Below the pieces are notes generated by a model. The model was not told the origin of the DNA. It did no database searches and saw only the letters and a program-made list of their open reading frames with translations. This document shows, one piece after another, positions 1 through 6,160 of a DNA stretch of 35,184 bases. Numbering within the stretch: the stretch's first letter is position 1; every line of letters begins with the position of its first letter. Source of the stretch: Bacillus xiamenensis (GTDB lineage Bacteria > Bacillota > Bacilli > Bacillales > Bacillaceae); assembly GCF_000300535.1 (NCBI RefSeq), contig NZ_AMSH01000035.1:1-35184 (forward strand), read 5' to 3'. Made by a program: the position numbers and the translations under genes.

Positions 1-73
1 TTAACATGTGAAGAAGTGTGTTGTAAACATGATTTATTGCTTAATATATGTAATTTGTAGCTTCTTAAGCCTA

Positions 74-87
74 TTAAATCAACGTTT
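74..87. repeat. attL: Candidate attL core (14-bp direct repeat)
   Basis: TTAAATCAACGTTT is repeated exactly, in the same orientation, at 35106-35119. If three and four bases to the left are compared as well, the longer stretch matches at 19 of 21 positions. The two copies sit just outside the outermost element genes, and the right copy is about 100 bp beyond the integrase stop. That is the expected layout for the common core of a tyrosine-integrase element, and it gives an element of about 35.03 kb. The exact crossover cannot be fixed without the empty host site. Confidence 0.7.
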
Positions 88-131
88 TAACAGATAGAAC
101 CCTCATCTTAACTTATCTTAAATTATCCATC

Positions 132-163
132 GGTGGTCAAATGGTGGTCAATTTGGTGGTCAA
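132..163 (+). repeat. Left integrase arm-type site cluster (three GGTGGTCAA copies)
   Basis: GGTGGTCAA occurs at 132-140, 143-151 and 155-163, with starts 11 and 12 bp apart, so the copies lie on about the same face of the helix. The same motif recurs at the other end beside attR. Its place about 50 bp inside the core repeat and its presence at both ends fit arm-type binding sites for the amino-terminal domain of the integrase. This role is inferred from layout. Confidence 0.6.
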
Positions 164-190
164 AATCACATTGAAATTAGCCCCATTGAT

Positions 191-451
191 TTACTGATTA
201 TTAATCCATTTTAATAAGAATTCTTTAGTTTGAGCTACAGGATAATACCACTTGTTCCCTATCTTTCTTTTTGGGAAATCTTTATCAAAGAAAAACTCTT
301 TTTGCATAGTGTTCATACACATACTTGTCTGATATTCTAGCTCCTTAGTATTCCAAAACAGTTTTTCATTGTCGAGCTTATTTAAGTGTTTCTCCAATTC
401 ATCTATGTAAAGTTTTCTAACTTCTTCTTCATCAATTTTGATGTTTAACAT
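191..451 (-). CDS. DUF771-type phage protein (possible excisionase-like DNA-binding protein)
   Basis: An 86-residue protein whose second half matches my recollection of the DUF771 family in Gram-positive phages: an FWNTKEL block, a Met/Asn-rich turn, FPKRKIGNKWYYP (about residues 60-72) and a terminal FLLKW segment. The pattern resembles the helix-turn-helix plus wing of MerR/excisionase-like proteins, so DNA binding is likely but unproven. The start ATG follows AGGAATTAA. It is the outermost left gene and lies only 30 bp from the arm-type repeats. That is a natural place for a directionality factor, although the integrase itself is at the far right end. No partner gene overlaps it. Confidence 0.6.
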   Translation of the reverse strand: MLNIKIDEEEVRKLYIDELEKHLNKLDNEKLFWNTKELEYQTSMCMNTMQKEFFFDKDFPKRKIGNKWYYPVAQTKEFLLKWINNQ

Positions 452-572
452 TTAATTCCTACTTTCATTTTTTATTTTTTATACAACAATTTATAAATTA
501 AAGAACGACGAATAAGGTGTTGGCATAATGCCCCACCCTTAGTTTTTAATAAACTTTAATTAGTATTTAATT

Positions 573-606
573 AAAACAAACAGACAGGTAACATCTCCCT
601 GTCTGC
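573..606 (-). terminator. Intrinsic terminator after the 611-835 gene
   Basis: On the minus strand CAGACAGG (605-598) pairs with CCTGTCTG (588-581) across a 9-nt loop. This is followed by TTTGTTTTAATT, a moderately U-rich tail. It sits directly downstream of the small membrane protein gene. A second small hairpin (GGTG..GGC/GCC..CACC, about 513-535) lies further along. Confidence 0.55.
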
Positions 607-610
607 AAAT

Positions 611-835
611 TTAAGCTTTATTACCATTAATATATCTCACTAACATGGCTGCTGCGTACATAAAGAAAGCAGCAATGAAACCATTGACCATACTCCCAAA
701 AACGACAATTAGAATCTGTCCTGCGTAATCTGTCCATGTCTTATCTGGAAATACAGCAATGTTCCATATACTCACCAACATATAGAATCCAGTCACAACG
801 ATAAACGTCCAAACAACTAACTTTGATTTAAGCAT
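611..835 (-). CDS. Small two-helix membrane protein
   Basis: A 74-residue hydrophobic protein with two predicted membrane helices (about residues 7-28 and 40-66), a short polar linker containing PDKTWTDY, and a short basic tail (RYINGNKA). The ATG is preceded by GGGGGATTG at a slightly long spacing. The size and two-helix plan could fit a holin. However, no endolysin gene lies next to it and the window has no recognisable lysis cassette, so that role is not claimed. I do not recognise the family. Confidence 0.55.
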   Translation of the reverse strand: MLKSKLVVWTFIVVTGFYMLVSIWNIAVFPDKTWTDYAGQILIVVFGSMVNGFIAAFFMYAAAMLVRYINGNKA

Positions 836-888
836 TTAATGACAATCCCCCAACATCCATTTTCTTCTATGATAACATGGGTTAATAA

Positions 889-1260
889 TTAATCCTCAAT
901 TAATTCATAATGATCCATATTCTTAGCTTCATCTAACTCCCGTTCCAGTCGCTTCTTATCTTGTTCAGCTGCCTTTAAAGCTTTCTTGACTTCACGCAGC
1001 TCACGTACAGTCATTTCGTCTACAGTTTTTGTCTCACCTGTGGATGGTACAGTCTGCGGATGTATCCTTTGTTCGGGAGATAGTTGAGCAATTTCATAAA
1101 GGGCATTCAATCCTAAATCACGTGACGTCACGTGATTTCCTCCATTAAATTCTTCGAACACTCTGATATATCTTCTCGAAAGGTCTTGAGTTATTCCAAT
1201 CGACTCACACCATTTCCCCCACTCACCATGAACTAAATCATTCTCTTTCACATGTTTCAA
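889..1260 (-). CDS. DUF3102 family phage protein, 5'-truncated
   Basis: 123 residues from a TTG with no convincing ribosome binding site. The protein shows the DUF3102 pattern: HGEWGKW near the start, a central RDLGLNALYEIAQL helix region, a PSTGETKTVDEMTVREL linker and a charged coiled-coil tail. The open frame continues upstream of the TTG and still reads like the family (EINSYKQVAG, AIFEIGRRL) back to about 1317. There it runs into the end of the neighbouring membrane-protein gene without any ATG, GTG or TTG. The family normally begins some tens of residues earlier, so the original 5' end appears to have been replaced by recombination. Whether the remainder is translated is uncertain. The family role is unknown; these proteins are common in phage early regions. 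Confidence 0.55.
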   Translation of the reverse strand: MKHVKENDLVHGEWGKWCESIGITQDLSRRYIRVFEEFNGGNHVTSRDLGLNALYEIAQLSPEQRIHPQTVPSTGETKTVDEMTVRELREVKKALKAAEQDKKRLERELDEAKNMDHYELIED

Positions 1261-1310
1261 CCGTCTACCAATCTCAAATATGGCCTGTCCAGCTACTTGC
1301 TTGTATGAGT

Positions 1311-1778
1311 TTATTTCTTTTTCATATCTTCTTTTATTTGAATTAGTAACTCTTTAAAATGAAGTGATACAATGTATCTTTTTCTATCTTTATACGCCAT
1401 GTACATTAAAAAAAATAGCAATAAAGCAAATATGACAAACATCCACCCATAATCTAAATTTAACTGAAACAATCGTTTAAAGATCCCTGATTCTCTAAAT
1501 ATTAGTGAAATAGTAGTTACGAAAAATCCCACTACTATTATTGATTGTCTAAGATCACTTATATAACAAATCTTCTCCAATCTGGCTATTGCATATAAAA
1601 TAAAGTCTTTTTTTAAACACCTTATAGCCTTAATCTTATCTTCAATATCTGAAGACTTTTGTTGACTAGGAAATGATTTTTCTAGAAACTTGATTAGTTT
1701 CCGTGTTGACTTATTTGTTAAGTTTTCTTCGAGGGTGCTTTTGTTAAAATCCATCTCATTATTTTTTTTCTTTTTCAT
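1311..1778 (-). CDS. Membrane protein with two transmembrane helices, unknown function
   Basis: 155 residues: a Lys/Asn-rich start, a basic helical region (about residues 20-70), two membrane helices (about 78-96 and 110-130, the second very Leu/Phe-rich) and a basic cytoplasmic tail ending EDMKKK. The ATG follows GAGGTGATC. The stop overlaps the reading frame of the broken DUF3102 gene by a few bases, so this gene marks one side of a recombination junction. I do not recognise the family. As a cargo gene next to a breakpoint it may be a moron-type host-modifying or exclusion protein, but nothing in the sequence shows this. Confidence 0.6.
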   Translation of the reverse strand: MKKKKNNEMDFNKSTLEENLTNKSTRKLIKFLEKSFPSQQKSSDIEDKIKAIRCLKKDFILYAIARLEKICYISDLRQSIIVVGFFVTTISLIFRESGIFKRLFQLNLDYGWMFVIFALLLFFLMYMAYKDRKRYIVSLHFKELLIQIKEDMKKK

Positions 1779-2085
1779 AATAGATCACCTCGTCTAATAT
1801 ATCGTCCAAGGAAGAAAATGGTTTAAGCGTAACATTTAACATATGGCACTCCCACTACAGACTTTAATTGATAATGAATTCATTTACTTCCTAAGTTCAA
1901 TTTAGGCAGCCTAATACCCTCATTTAAAATGATAGTGGTGACCGTCATAGTGTTCCTGTCATATAGGGTGTCGGTTAAAACTACTCCCTTTAATACCTGT
2001 CAAATTGACAGAAATAAAGCTAATCCTTTGGCCTAGATTTGGGGCTGATGAATATTAGAGGAGCATCTAAATTTGGATTCTCTAA
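1779..2085. other. Non-coding interval with a small palindrome
   Basis: No credible gene is seen in these 307 bp. A perfect 6-bp inverted repeat with 3-bp spacer (CTGTCA-AAT-TGACAG, 1998-2012) could be an operator or a weak hairpin. The stretch otherwise shows only short imperfect repeats and no clear terminator. Confidence 0.4.
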
Positions 2086-2247
2086 TCACTGTTTTAACAC
2101 TGCATTAAAACGTTCAGCATACTCTCTCTTCTGTTTTTCTATTGAGTCTTCATCTTGAAATGTTGCAAATCCCTCCAGAGTGCATTCTGCACTATACCAG
2201 TCCTCCAAAAGTTCATTAAATATTTTCAATAATTTCTCTTTTTTCAT
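2086..2247 (-). CDS. Small acidic protein, unknown function
   Basis: A 53-residue reading frame from ATG at 2247 with a good ribosome binding site (GGAGTGATA, 7 nt before the start). The protein begins MKKEKLLKIFNELLEDW, has a central Cys (CTLEG) and ends REYAERFNAVLKQ. It is helical and charged, with no membrane segment. It follows the 2272-2439 gene by 24 bp in the same direction, so the two are probably one transcript. I do not recognise the family. Confidence 0.6.
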   Translation of the reverse strand: MKKEKLLKIFNELLEDWYSAECTLEGFATFQDEDSIEKQKREYAERFNAVLKQ

Positions 2248-2271
2248 ATTTATCACTCCGTAATTTTTATA

Positions 2272-2439
2272 TTATATTTTAGTTAATTCTCCATTTGAAT
2301 TTTCGTAAAGTATGTTATCAAGTTTATCTTGGTAAAGTAATCCCACATACTCGTCTTCTGCAATAATCTTCACTTGATATTTGTTTTCCAACTCTTTAAT
2401 TTTTCGTGTGAATTCTTTGATTTCTTCAGTTCTACTCAT
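2272..2439 (-). CDS. Small coiled-coil protein, unknown function
   Basis: A 55-residue protein from ATG at 2439, 6 nt after a near-perfect AGGAGG. The first half is an amphipathic, coiled-coil-like helix (IKEFTRKIKELENKY) and the second half is mixed (VGLLYQDKLDNILYENSNG). The strong ribosome binding site and helical heptad pattern argue for a real gene despite its size. It is the first gene downstream (leftward) of the structured non-coding region at about 2530-3256. It may use a promoter in 2440-2530 or be read from that RNA if the RNA is on this strand. Confidence 0.6.
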   Translation of the reverse strand: MSRTEEIKEFTRKIKELENKYQVKIIAEDEYVGLLYQDKLDNILYENSNGELTKI

Positions 2440-2529
2440 ACATTTTCCTCCTGTTTGATATTTCGTGACATATCGAAATTTATTTTCACTATTAGTCTTG
2501 ACTTGTCGTTTGCTTTTTGGCTTGATAGG

Positions 2530-3256
2530 TTGAAAGCAATGGACAACGGCTGGACAAGTTGTCTGCCTGAATTTGCTTGTAAAAAAATAAACAAACTCAG
2601 ACAGGCGACTGACTAACTTGATAGTGTATCAAGCTTATGGTATCCGTATGTGTCACCCTATTTGCCGTTGGTTATTCTCCAAACAAGCCTACTGTGTCAA
2701 GTGTCCCTAACAGTTTCAGAGCCCCCAAATTTGGGTTCTCCTACTCGTGGCTTGTCCTGCATCGTCAGAAACGATACACCCATCCTTCGTTCAGCACTTA
2801 ATGGCAGCTTTCGCCTTTCAGATACATGTGCAAATAGGGAAGCACAGTGGTATCCTATCCTCATTTTTTGCATCGGCTGAGTCACTACCCTTTCAAGTTT
2901 AACGTGTGTTAGCGCATTCCACGACAGTCTTACCCTTAAAATAGGCATCACTAAAGACAACACCTTGATTCAGGAGTACAGACTGATTCTATTCAGTTAA
3001 GTATGGTTCACCTTGAACTAGAGCTGTGAGGTAAACTTTACTTACCTCACAAAATGCACGACCTATGTTTAAATGAGGTCGTAATGCAAAATATTGAATA
3101 TAGATTAAAAATAAGTTAGAATGGGCTGGTATCATGGGATTTGTACCAACCCATCAGATTAGATAGTGCGCCAACACTTTTCTAATCAGCTAGAAATGAC
3201 GATCATGAGCAGTAGGAATAGCCCTAATGTGCTCATGATTGTTACAAACAGTAACT
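2530..3256. ncRNA. Candidate large structured non-coding RNA (about 700 nt)
   Basis: This stretch has no plausible gene but is packed with nested inverted repeats. Local: 2557-2575 with 2592-2610 (15 Watson-Crick pairs, two wobbles or mismatches of each kind), 2617-2622/2628-2633, 2691-2695/2710-2714, 3025-3034/3042-3051 (10 bp perfect), 3058-3064/3076-3082, 3122-3131/3144-3153, 3157-3163/3181-3187 and 3200-3210/3231-3241. Longer range: CCCTATTTGC (2656-2665) with GCAAATAGGG (2830-2839), and ACAAGCC (2683-2689) with GGCTTGT (2749-2755). GC content by hand count is 43-53 percent per 60-base line at 2641-2820, against 25 percent at 2281-2340. The enclosed, multi-branched plan and prophage setting recall the ornate phage RNAs ROOL and GOLLD, but I cannot show homology. 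Strand is unresolved: more wobble pairs form if it is read leftward, while a TTGACT box (2498-2503) hints at a rightward promoter. Confidence 0.6.
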
Positions 3257-3286
3257 CATCTATGAACCTTCTAAATAACTTCCCCA

Positions 3287-3472
3287 TTAATTTAACCCCA
3301 CTACAGCTAATTCATCACGACTATAAACATCAAGCATGTTATATTCATCATCAGCGACTCCATATTGATCATTGCTATGTACTTCTTCAATCGTTCCTAG
3401 TCCGTATAACGTTTGTACTCTTTGACCTACAGATAATTTCCAGTTTGGATTAACAATGTTTAACATGCTCAT
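3287..3472 (-). CDS. Small protein, unknown function
   Basis: 61 residues from ATG at 3472, overlapping the end of the upstream 118-residue gene by 4 bp (ATGA-type coupling). The protein reads as a small beta-rich fold: a WKLSVGQRVQTLYGLGTIEEV segment resembling an SH3-like barrel that starts with a VGxxV strand, then YGVADDEYNMLDVYSRDEL. Such short barrel proteins are common in mobile elements, but I cannot name the family. It is the last gene before the structured non-coding region. Confidence 0.6.
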   Translation of the reverse strand: MSMLNIVNPNWKLSVGQRVQTLYGLGTIEEVHSNDQYGVADDEYNMLDVYSRDELAVVGLN

Positions 3473-3825
3473 TTCCCCTTTGTAATTGGTTTAGTTGGAT
3501 CAAGGATTATACAGTCAAATTCTGTTTCTTGATTCTTCGGTTCTAATATCCTCAAATCGGTTAAGACTTCCCAAAGCGTGATTTGCTTCAATAGATGTGT
3601 AACGACCTCAGCAAGCGTTTCTAAGTCTGCATACGGAACGTTTCTTCCTATATACCAGATCGTTCCCTCATCGTATTTACCGTCAGTTCGTTGAGTGATT
3701 TCAGCTAAAACAACCTGGCCATCACACTCCCCTACTGCATAACCTTCTTTAACGATGATTGCTGTGTAAAGATTGTTGATTTCTTGTGTGTTGAATTCGG
3801 TTTGAACGATTTTGATATGATTCAT
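3469..3825 (-). CDS. Phage/mobile-element protein, unknown function
   Basis: 118 residues, soluble, alpha/beta in appearance, with no membrane or Cys motifs. It starts MNHIKIVQTEFNTQEINNLY and carries a strand-rich centre (YAVGECDGQVVLAEITQ) and a C-terminal VLTDLRILEP. The ATG at 3825 follows TAGGGTGAT. It heads a two-gene leftward operon with the 61-residue gene and is driven by a clear promoter at 3884-3912 that faces the HTH regulator gene. The divergent arrangement suggests that regulator controls it. I do not recognise the family. Confidence 0.6.
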   Translation of the reverse strand: MNHIKIVQTEFNTQEINNLYTAIIVKEGYAVGECDGQVVLAEITQRTDGKYDEGTIWYIGRNVPYADLETLAEVVTHLLKQITLWEVLTDLRILEPKNQETEFDCIILDPTKPITKGK

Positions 3826-3836
3826 TTAATCACCCT

Positions 3837-3961
3837 AACATAATGTTTATTTACTTTTTGTTTTTGTTTAACTTTCTAAACATATAATAAACCATAAATA
3901 AACATTAATCAATACTTTTTTGAAATTTATTTTTAGATAATTAAACATTATATGTTACAAT
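3837..3961. promoter_or_regulatory. Divergent promoter region with AACAT/ATGTT operators
   Basis: Leftward: TTGATT (3912-3907), 17-bp spacer, TATTAT (3889-3884), which serves the 118-residue gene. Rightward: an extended -10 TGtTACAAT (3953-3961) for the HTH gene starting at 3997. Short palindromes with AACAT/ATGTT half-sites occur at 3837-3847 (1-bp centre) and about 3944-3956 (3-bp centre). A further AAACAT half-site lies at 3878-3883. They overlap both transcription starts and are good candidates for binding by the small HTH protein encoded next door. Confidence 0.6.
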
Positions 3962-3996
3962 CTAAATAGTTGATTATAATGAAGAGGTGTGTTTTA

Positions 3997-4218
3997 GTGA
4001 GATTAAGACCAAGTTATAAACCAATGGAAATCACTTTGATAAGGAAAGACAAAAAAAAATCCGATCTTAGAAATGATACGGACATTTCTTCTGCAACGCT
4101 TGCCAAAATGTCTAAAGGTGAGATTGTATCGTTAGGGGTTATAATTAAAATTTGCGAATATCTAGAATGTGAAATACACGATGTAGTTGAATTAGAAGAA
4201 ATCGAGGAAGACTCTTAA
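3997..4218 (+). CDS. HTH transcriptional regulator, YozG/HTH_26 type
   Basis: 73 residues if started at GTG 3997, which follows AGAGGTG at 7 nt; an upstream in-frame TTG at 3970 has no such signal. The protein is almost only a Cro/C1-type helix-turn-helix. KPMEITLIRKDKKKSDLRN forms the first helices, TDISSATLAKMSKGE the recognition turn, and VIIKICEYLECEIHDVVEL the closing helices. The last two are typical of the HTH_26 family. It probably represses the divergent leftward operon and itself through the palindromes between them. The next genes rightward encode tiny coiled-coil proteins, likely on the same transcript. Confidence 0.8.
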   Translation: MRLRPSYKPMEITLIRKDKKKSDLRNDTDISSATLAKMSKGEIVSLGVIIKICEYLECEIHDVVELEEIEEDS

Positions 4219-4299
4219 GCAAAAGTATTGCTTTTTATTTTTTGCAATTCGTTAAACAAAACAATTGCAATAGTGATAAATAAATTAGAGGTAAGCAAA

Positions 4300-4440
4300 A
4301 TGGACGAAAAATTATTCAAGTTGATTGAACAATTAGCTGCGGATGTCTCAATCATTAAACAAGATGTGAAAGAAATTAAATCCACAGTTACCAAGCTGGA
4401 GGAAAATGAGCAGTATTATAATTGGTCAGAGGTGAATTGA
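4300..4440 (+). CDS. Coiled-coil micro-protein
   Basis: 46 residues from ATG 4300 (AGAGGTAAG 5 nt upstream). The sequence LFKLIEQLAADVSIIKQD then VKEIKSTVTKLEEN is one long amphipathic helix with hydrophobic residues every three or four positions, ending NWSEVN. The next gene starts one base after this stop and encodes a very similar coil, so the pair may form hetero-oligomers. Short phage coils of this kind are seen near lysis genes and near regulators. No function can be assigned. Confidence 0.6.
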   Translation: MDEKLFKLIEQLAADVSIIKQDVKEIKSTVTKLEENEQYYNWSEVN

Positions 4441-4441
4441 A

Positions 4442-4570
4442 ATGACCGAACAAATTCTTAATATACTTAATGAGATGAGCAATGAGTTGCATGAAGGCTT
4501 TGAAAATGTCTATACACACATAGACAAGATTGAAAATTCTTTGACACGAATTGAAGATAAAGCAAAATAA
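4442..4570 (+). CDS. Coiled-coil micro-protein, paralogue-like partner of the preceding gene
   Basis: 42 residues from ATG 4442, with GAGGTG inside the end of the preceding gene as ribosome binding site. ILNILNEMSNELHEGFENVY then IDKIENSLTRIEDKAK again predicts a single amphipathic helix. It is translationally coupled to the 4300-4440 gene and closed by a strong hairpin immediately after its stop. It has the same size class and heptad pattern as its neighbour but limited sequence identity. Confidence 0.6.
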   Translation: MTEQILNILNEMSNELHEGFENVYTHIDKIENSLTRIEDKAK

Positions 4571-4572
4571 AA

Positions 4573-4605
4573 AAACAAGCGATAAATATCTCGCTTGTTT
4601 TTATT
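4573..4605. terminator. Bidirectional intrinsic terminator
   Basis: AAACAAGCGA (4573-4582) pairs perfectly with TCGCTTGTTT (4591-4600) across an 8-nt loop. There is a T-run on the right and an A-run on the left. It separates the rightward micro-protein genes from the leftward secreted-protein gene and can serve both. Confidence 0.8.
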
Positions 4606-4613
4606 TTTAAAAG

Positions 4614-5222
4614 TTAAAAACAGTTTGCAGCAACTCCTGTTAAACTGAAAAAGTCTAGAAGAGCATTTTTAACATCCTTGTTTAAATTTTTTGAAACTTT
4701 ATCCAAAGCTTTATCCATAGCTTTATATCGAGAAAAGCCACCATAGCGATATTTGTCATACCACTTTTTGATATCTTTCACTGCTTTTGATGTACCGCCC
4801 AAAGCTTTTAACGCAGATTTTATTTTTGTAATCTTAGAGAAAGAAAATGCATTACTTACAAGTGCAACACCTACAGCAGTAATACATCCTAAAACATTAG
4901 AAGTTCTAATAACATTAGGGTCTTGTTCTCCAAACTTCAAAAATCCTTCCCCATCTCTGTAATAAATAGACACGAACAAACCTGTTTCTTTCTCAAACCA
5001 TTCTGCAGTAGCTTCTATTCCCTTATCTAAAACTGCATTGGGGATATTCTCAATTGATTTAAGGACACTCTCAGTTTGATCAAACATCTCACTGTCAGCT
5101 AAACGCTCATTTTTAGTGGGAGCTGCATCACTAGTATCAATGGCACTTGCAAAACTTGGAGCAACCATTGAAAATAAAAAGACGGACACCATTATGTAGA
5201 TGTAATTTCTTAGTTTTCTCAT
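4614..5222 (-). CDS. Secreted bacteriocin-like protein, unknown family
   Basis: 202 residues with a clear Sec signal peptide: basic MRKLRNY, hydrophobic core, and an SFASA cleavage site near residue 27. The mature part has an acidic first third, then a hydrophobic helix (GCITAVGVALVSNAFSF, about residues 112-128). A strongly cationic helical C-terminus rich in Lys and Tyr follows, ending CF. Two cysteines (in GCITAV and ANCF) could form a disulfide. An acidic pro-region followed by a cationic, membrane-seeking end resembles secreted toxins or bacteriocins such as SdpC in plan, though not in sequence. The divergent small membrane protein at 5317-5487 is a plausible immunity partner. I do not recognise the family. 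Confidence 0.55.
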   Translation of the reverse strand: MRKLRNYIYIMVSVFLFSMVAPSFASAIDTSDAAPTKNERLADSEMFDQTESVLKSIENIPNAVLDKGIEATAEWFEKETGLFVSIYYRDGEGFLKFGEQDPNVIRTSNVLGCITAVGVALVSNAFSFSKITKIKSALKALGGTSKAVKDIKKWYDKYRYGGFSRYKAMDKALDKVSKNLNKDVKNALLDFFSLTGVAANCF

Positions 5223-5316
5223 TCTATTCCTCCTAATAAATCAAGATTGATATAATTTTACCATTTATGTAAAAATATTTCTATAGTACAATATGTTTTA
5301 GAAAGGGGATTTTTTT

Positions 5317-5487
5317 ATGAAAAATAATTTATCCTTACTCGGCGTATTAGCCATTTTAATTATCACCATTGTGAACTTTGCTTCAAAAGATGAAATAATC
5401 ACAGGGATAGTTGGAGGTATATTGTTTATATTCATGCTTGTTCTAAACATCGTTTCTAGAAAACGAGCAAACAATGACTCTACTTAA
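5317..5487 (+). CDS. Small two-helix membrane protein, possible immunity protein
   Basis: 56 residues from ATG 5317 after AAAGGGG. Two predicted membrane helices (LLGVLAILIITIVNFA and IVGGILFIFMLVLNIV), a short acidic linker and a basic tail (SRKRANND). It is transcribed away from the secreted-protein gene, with 94 bp between them. A tiny membrane protein beside a secreted cationic toxin-like protein fits an immunity or self-protection role, but this is inferred only from context. A strong terminator follows. Confidence 0.55.
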   Translation: MKNNLSLLGVLAILIITIVNFASKDEIITGIVGGILFIFMLVLNIVSRKRANNDST

Positions 5488-5526
5488 TGGGATTGATGTG
5501 AATACTATTAAGTAGTTGTACAAATG

Positions 5527-5557
5527 ACCACTTACATTGATGTGTAGGTGGTTTTTT
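5527..5557 (+). terminator. Intrinsic terminator
   Basis: ACCACTTACA (5527-5536) pairs with TGTAGGTGGT (5543-5552), 10 bp with one wobble and a 6-nt loop, followed by TTTTTT. It ends the small membrane protein transcript. Confidence 0.8.
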
Positions 5558-5637
5558 ATTACCATCATTTACATATAGACCCCCTCCTCTATTCTTCTTA
5601 TTATTAATTTATTAAATTCAACTAGAGGAGTTTTATT

Positions 5638-5904
5638 TTGGCTAAGACAAACAGAGGAAGATGGAAAGAAAACTTTGAACACGCAAAGAAAAACAAAACA
5701 AAAACATTGACTTTTCCAGGAAAACCCTACTCAATAGCAATTTTCCCTCAAGTATATGGTGATGTAGTTACAGAAGATCAATTCTATCAAGAATTAGCAA
5801 ATATAATCATAAAAGAAGCACGTATGGAATCTAAATTTACCGAGGTTAATCAACATGAGCGAACAACACGAAAACAAATCAAAAAAGAGAAAAGAATCAA
5901 TTGA
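5638..5904 (+). CDS. Small basic protein, unknown function
   Basis: 88 residues from TTG 5638, 7 nt after GAGGAG. The start is AKTNRGRWKENFEHAKKNKT, very basic. The middle (LTFPGKPYSIAIFPQVYGDV) looks beta-stranded, and the end is again basic (RTTRKQIKKEKRIN). The charge suggests nucleic-acid binding. Its 3' end overlaps the start of the next gene by 50 bp in another frame, a compact phage-like arrangement. I do not recognise the family. Confidence 0.55.
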   Translation: MAKTNRGRWKENFEHAKKNKTKTLTFPGKPYSIAIFPQVYGDVVTEDQFYQELANIIIKEARMESKFTEVNQHERTTRKQIKKEKRIN

Positions 5905-6025
5905 GAACTATAGAATCACTACACAGGTAACACCAGAAATAGAAAAATTCTTTAAAGAAGTTGTGGCTTCAAAAGAGTTTTATGATTTCGCTTCACACCT
6001 AATGCACAAATATAAAAAAGTCTAA
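5855..6025 (+). CDS. Small basic helical protein, unknown function
   Basis: 56 residues from ATG 5855 (GAGGTTAATCAAC upstream), overlapping the end of the 5638-5904 gene. The first part is Lys/Glu-rich (MSEQHENKSKKRKES). The second part forms a likely helical hairpin (VTPEIEKFFKEVVASKEFYDFASHLMHKYKK). The strong terminator just after the stop and the coupled start support a real gene. Function unknown; it is possibly a partner of the preceding basic protein. Confidence 0.5.
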   Translation: MSEQHENKSKKRKESIENYRITTQVTPEIEKFFKEVVASKEFYDFASHLMHKYKKV

Positions 6026-6031
6026 AAATAA

Positions 6032-6064
6032 AAAAGAACCCCAAAATTAAAGGGTTCTTTTTCT
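6032..6064 (+). terminator. Intrinsic terminator
   Basis: AAAAGAACCC (6032-6041) pairs with GGGTTCTTTT (6052-6061), followed by TTTCT. It closes the two-gene rightward transcript and may also block leftward read-through from the Abi gene. Confidence 0.75.
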
Positions 6065-6160
6065 CACATTCCAGGTCTAACATCATTTAAAGATACTTTC
6101 ATATTAATCCCTCCCCTACTTTCTTCAAAATACTTCTTTTATTCTAAACCAGCCTATTGG

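Noticed and set aside
1-59. A rightward frame ending in a stop at 57-59, possibly the 3' end of a host gene at the insertion site
   Set aside because: Only 18 codons are visible and the sequence is not recognisable; too little to annotate.
611-835. Holin for a lysis cassette
   Set aside because: Two membrane helices fit, but no endolysin is adjacent or elsewhere in the window.
2498-2527. TTGACT followed 18 bp later by TTGATA as a rightward promoter for the structured RNA
   Set aside because: The -10 box matches the consensus at only two positions, so I mention it only as a hint of strand.
2374-3453. Open frames on both strands across the hairpin-rich region (for example 2650-2880 rightward and 2697-2963 leftward)
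   Set aside because: Odd composition, no ribosome binding sites, and they are crossed by many inverted repeats; they look like chance frames in a structured RNA.
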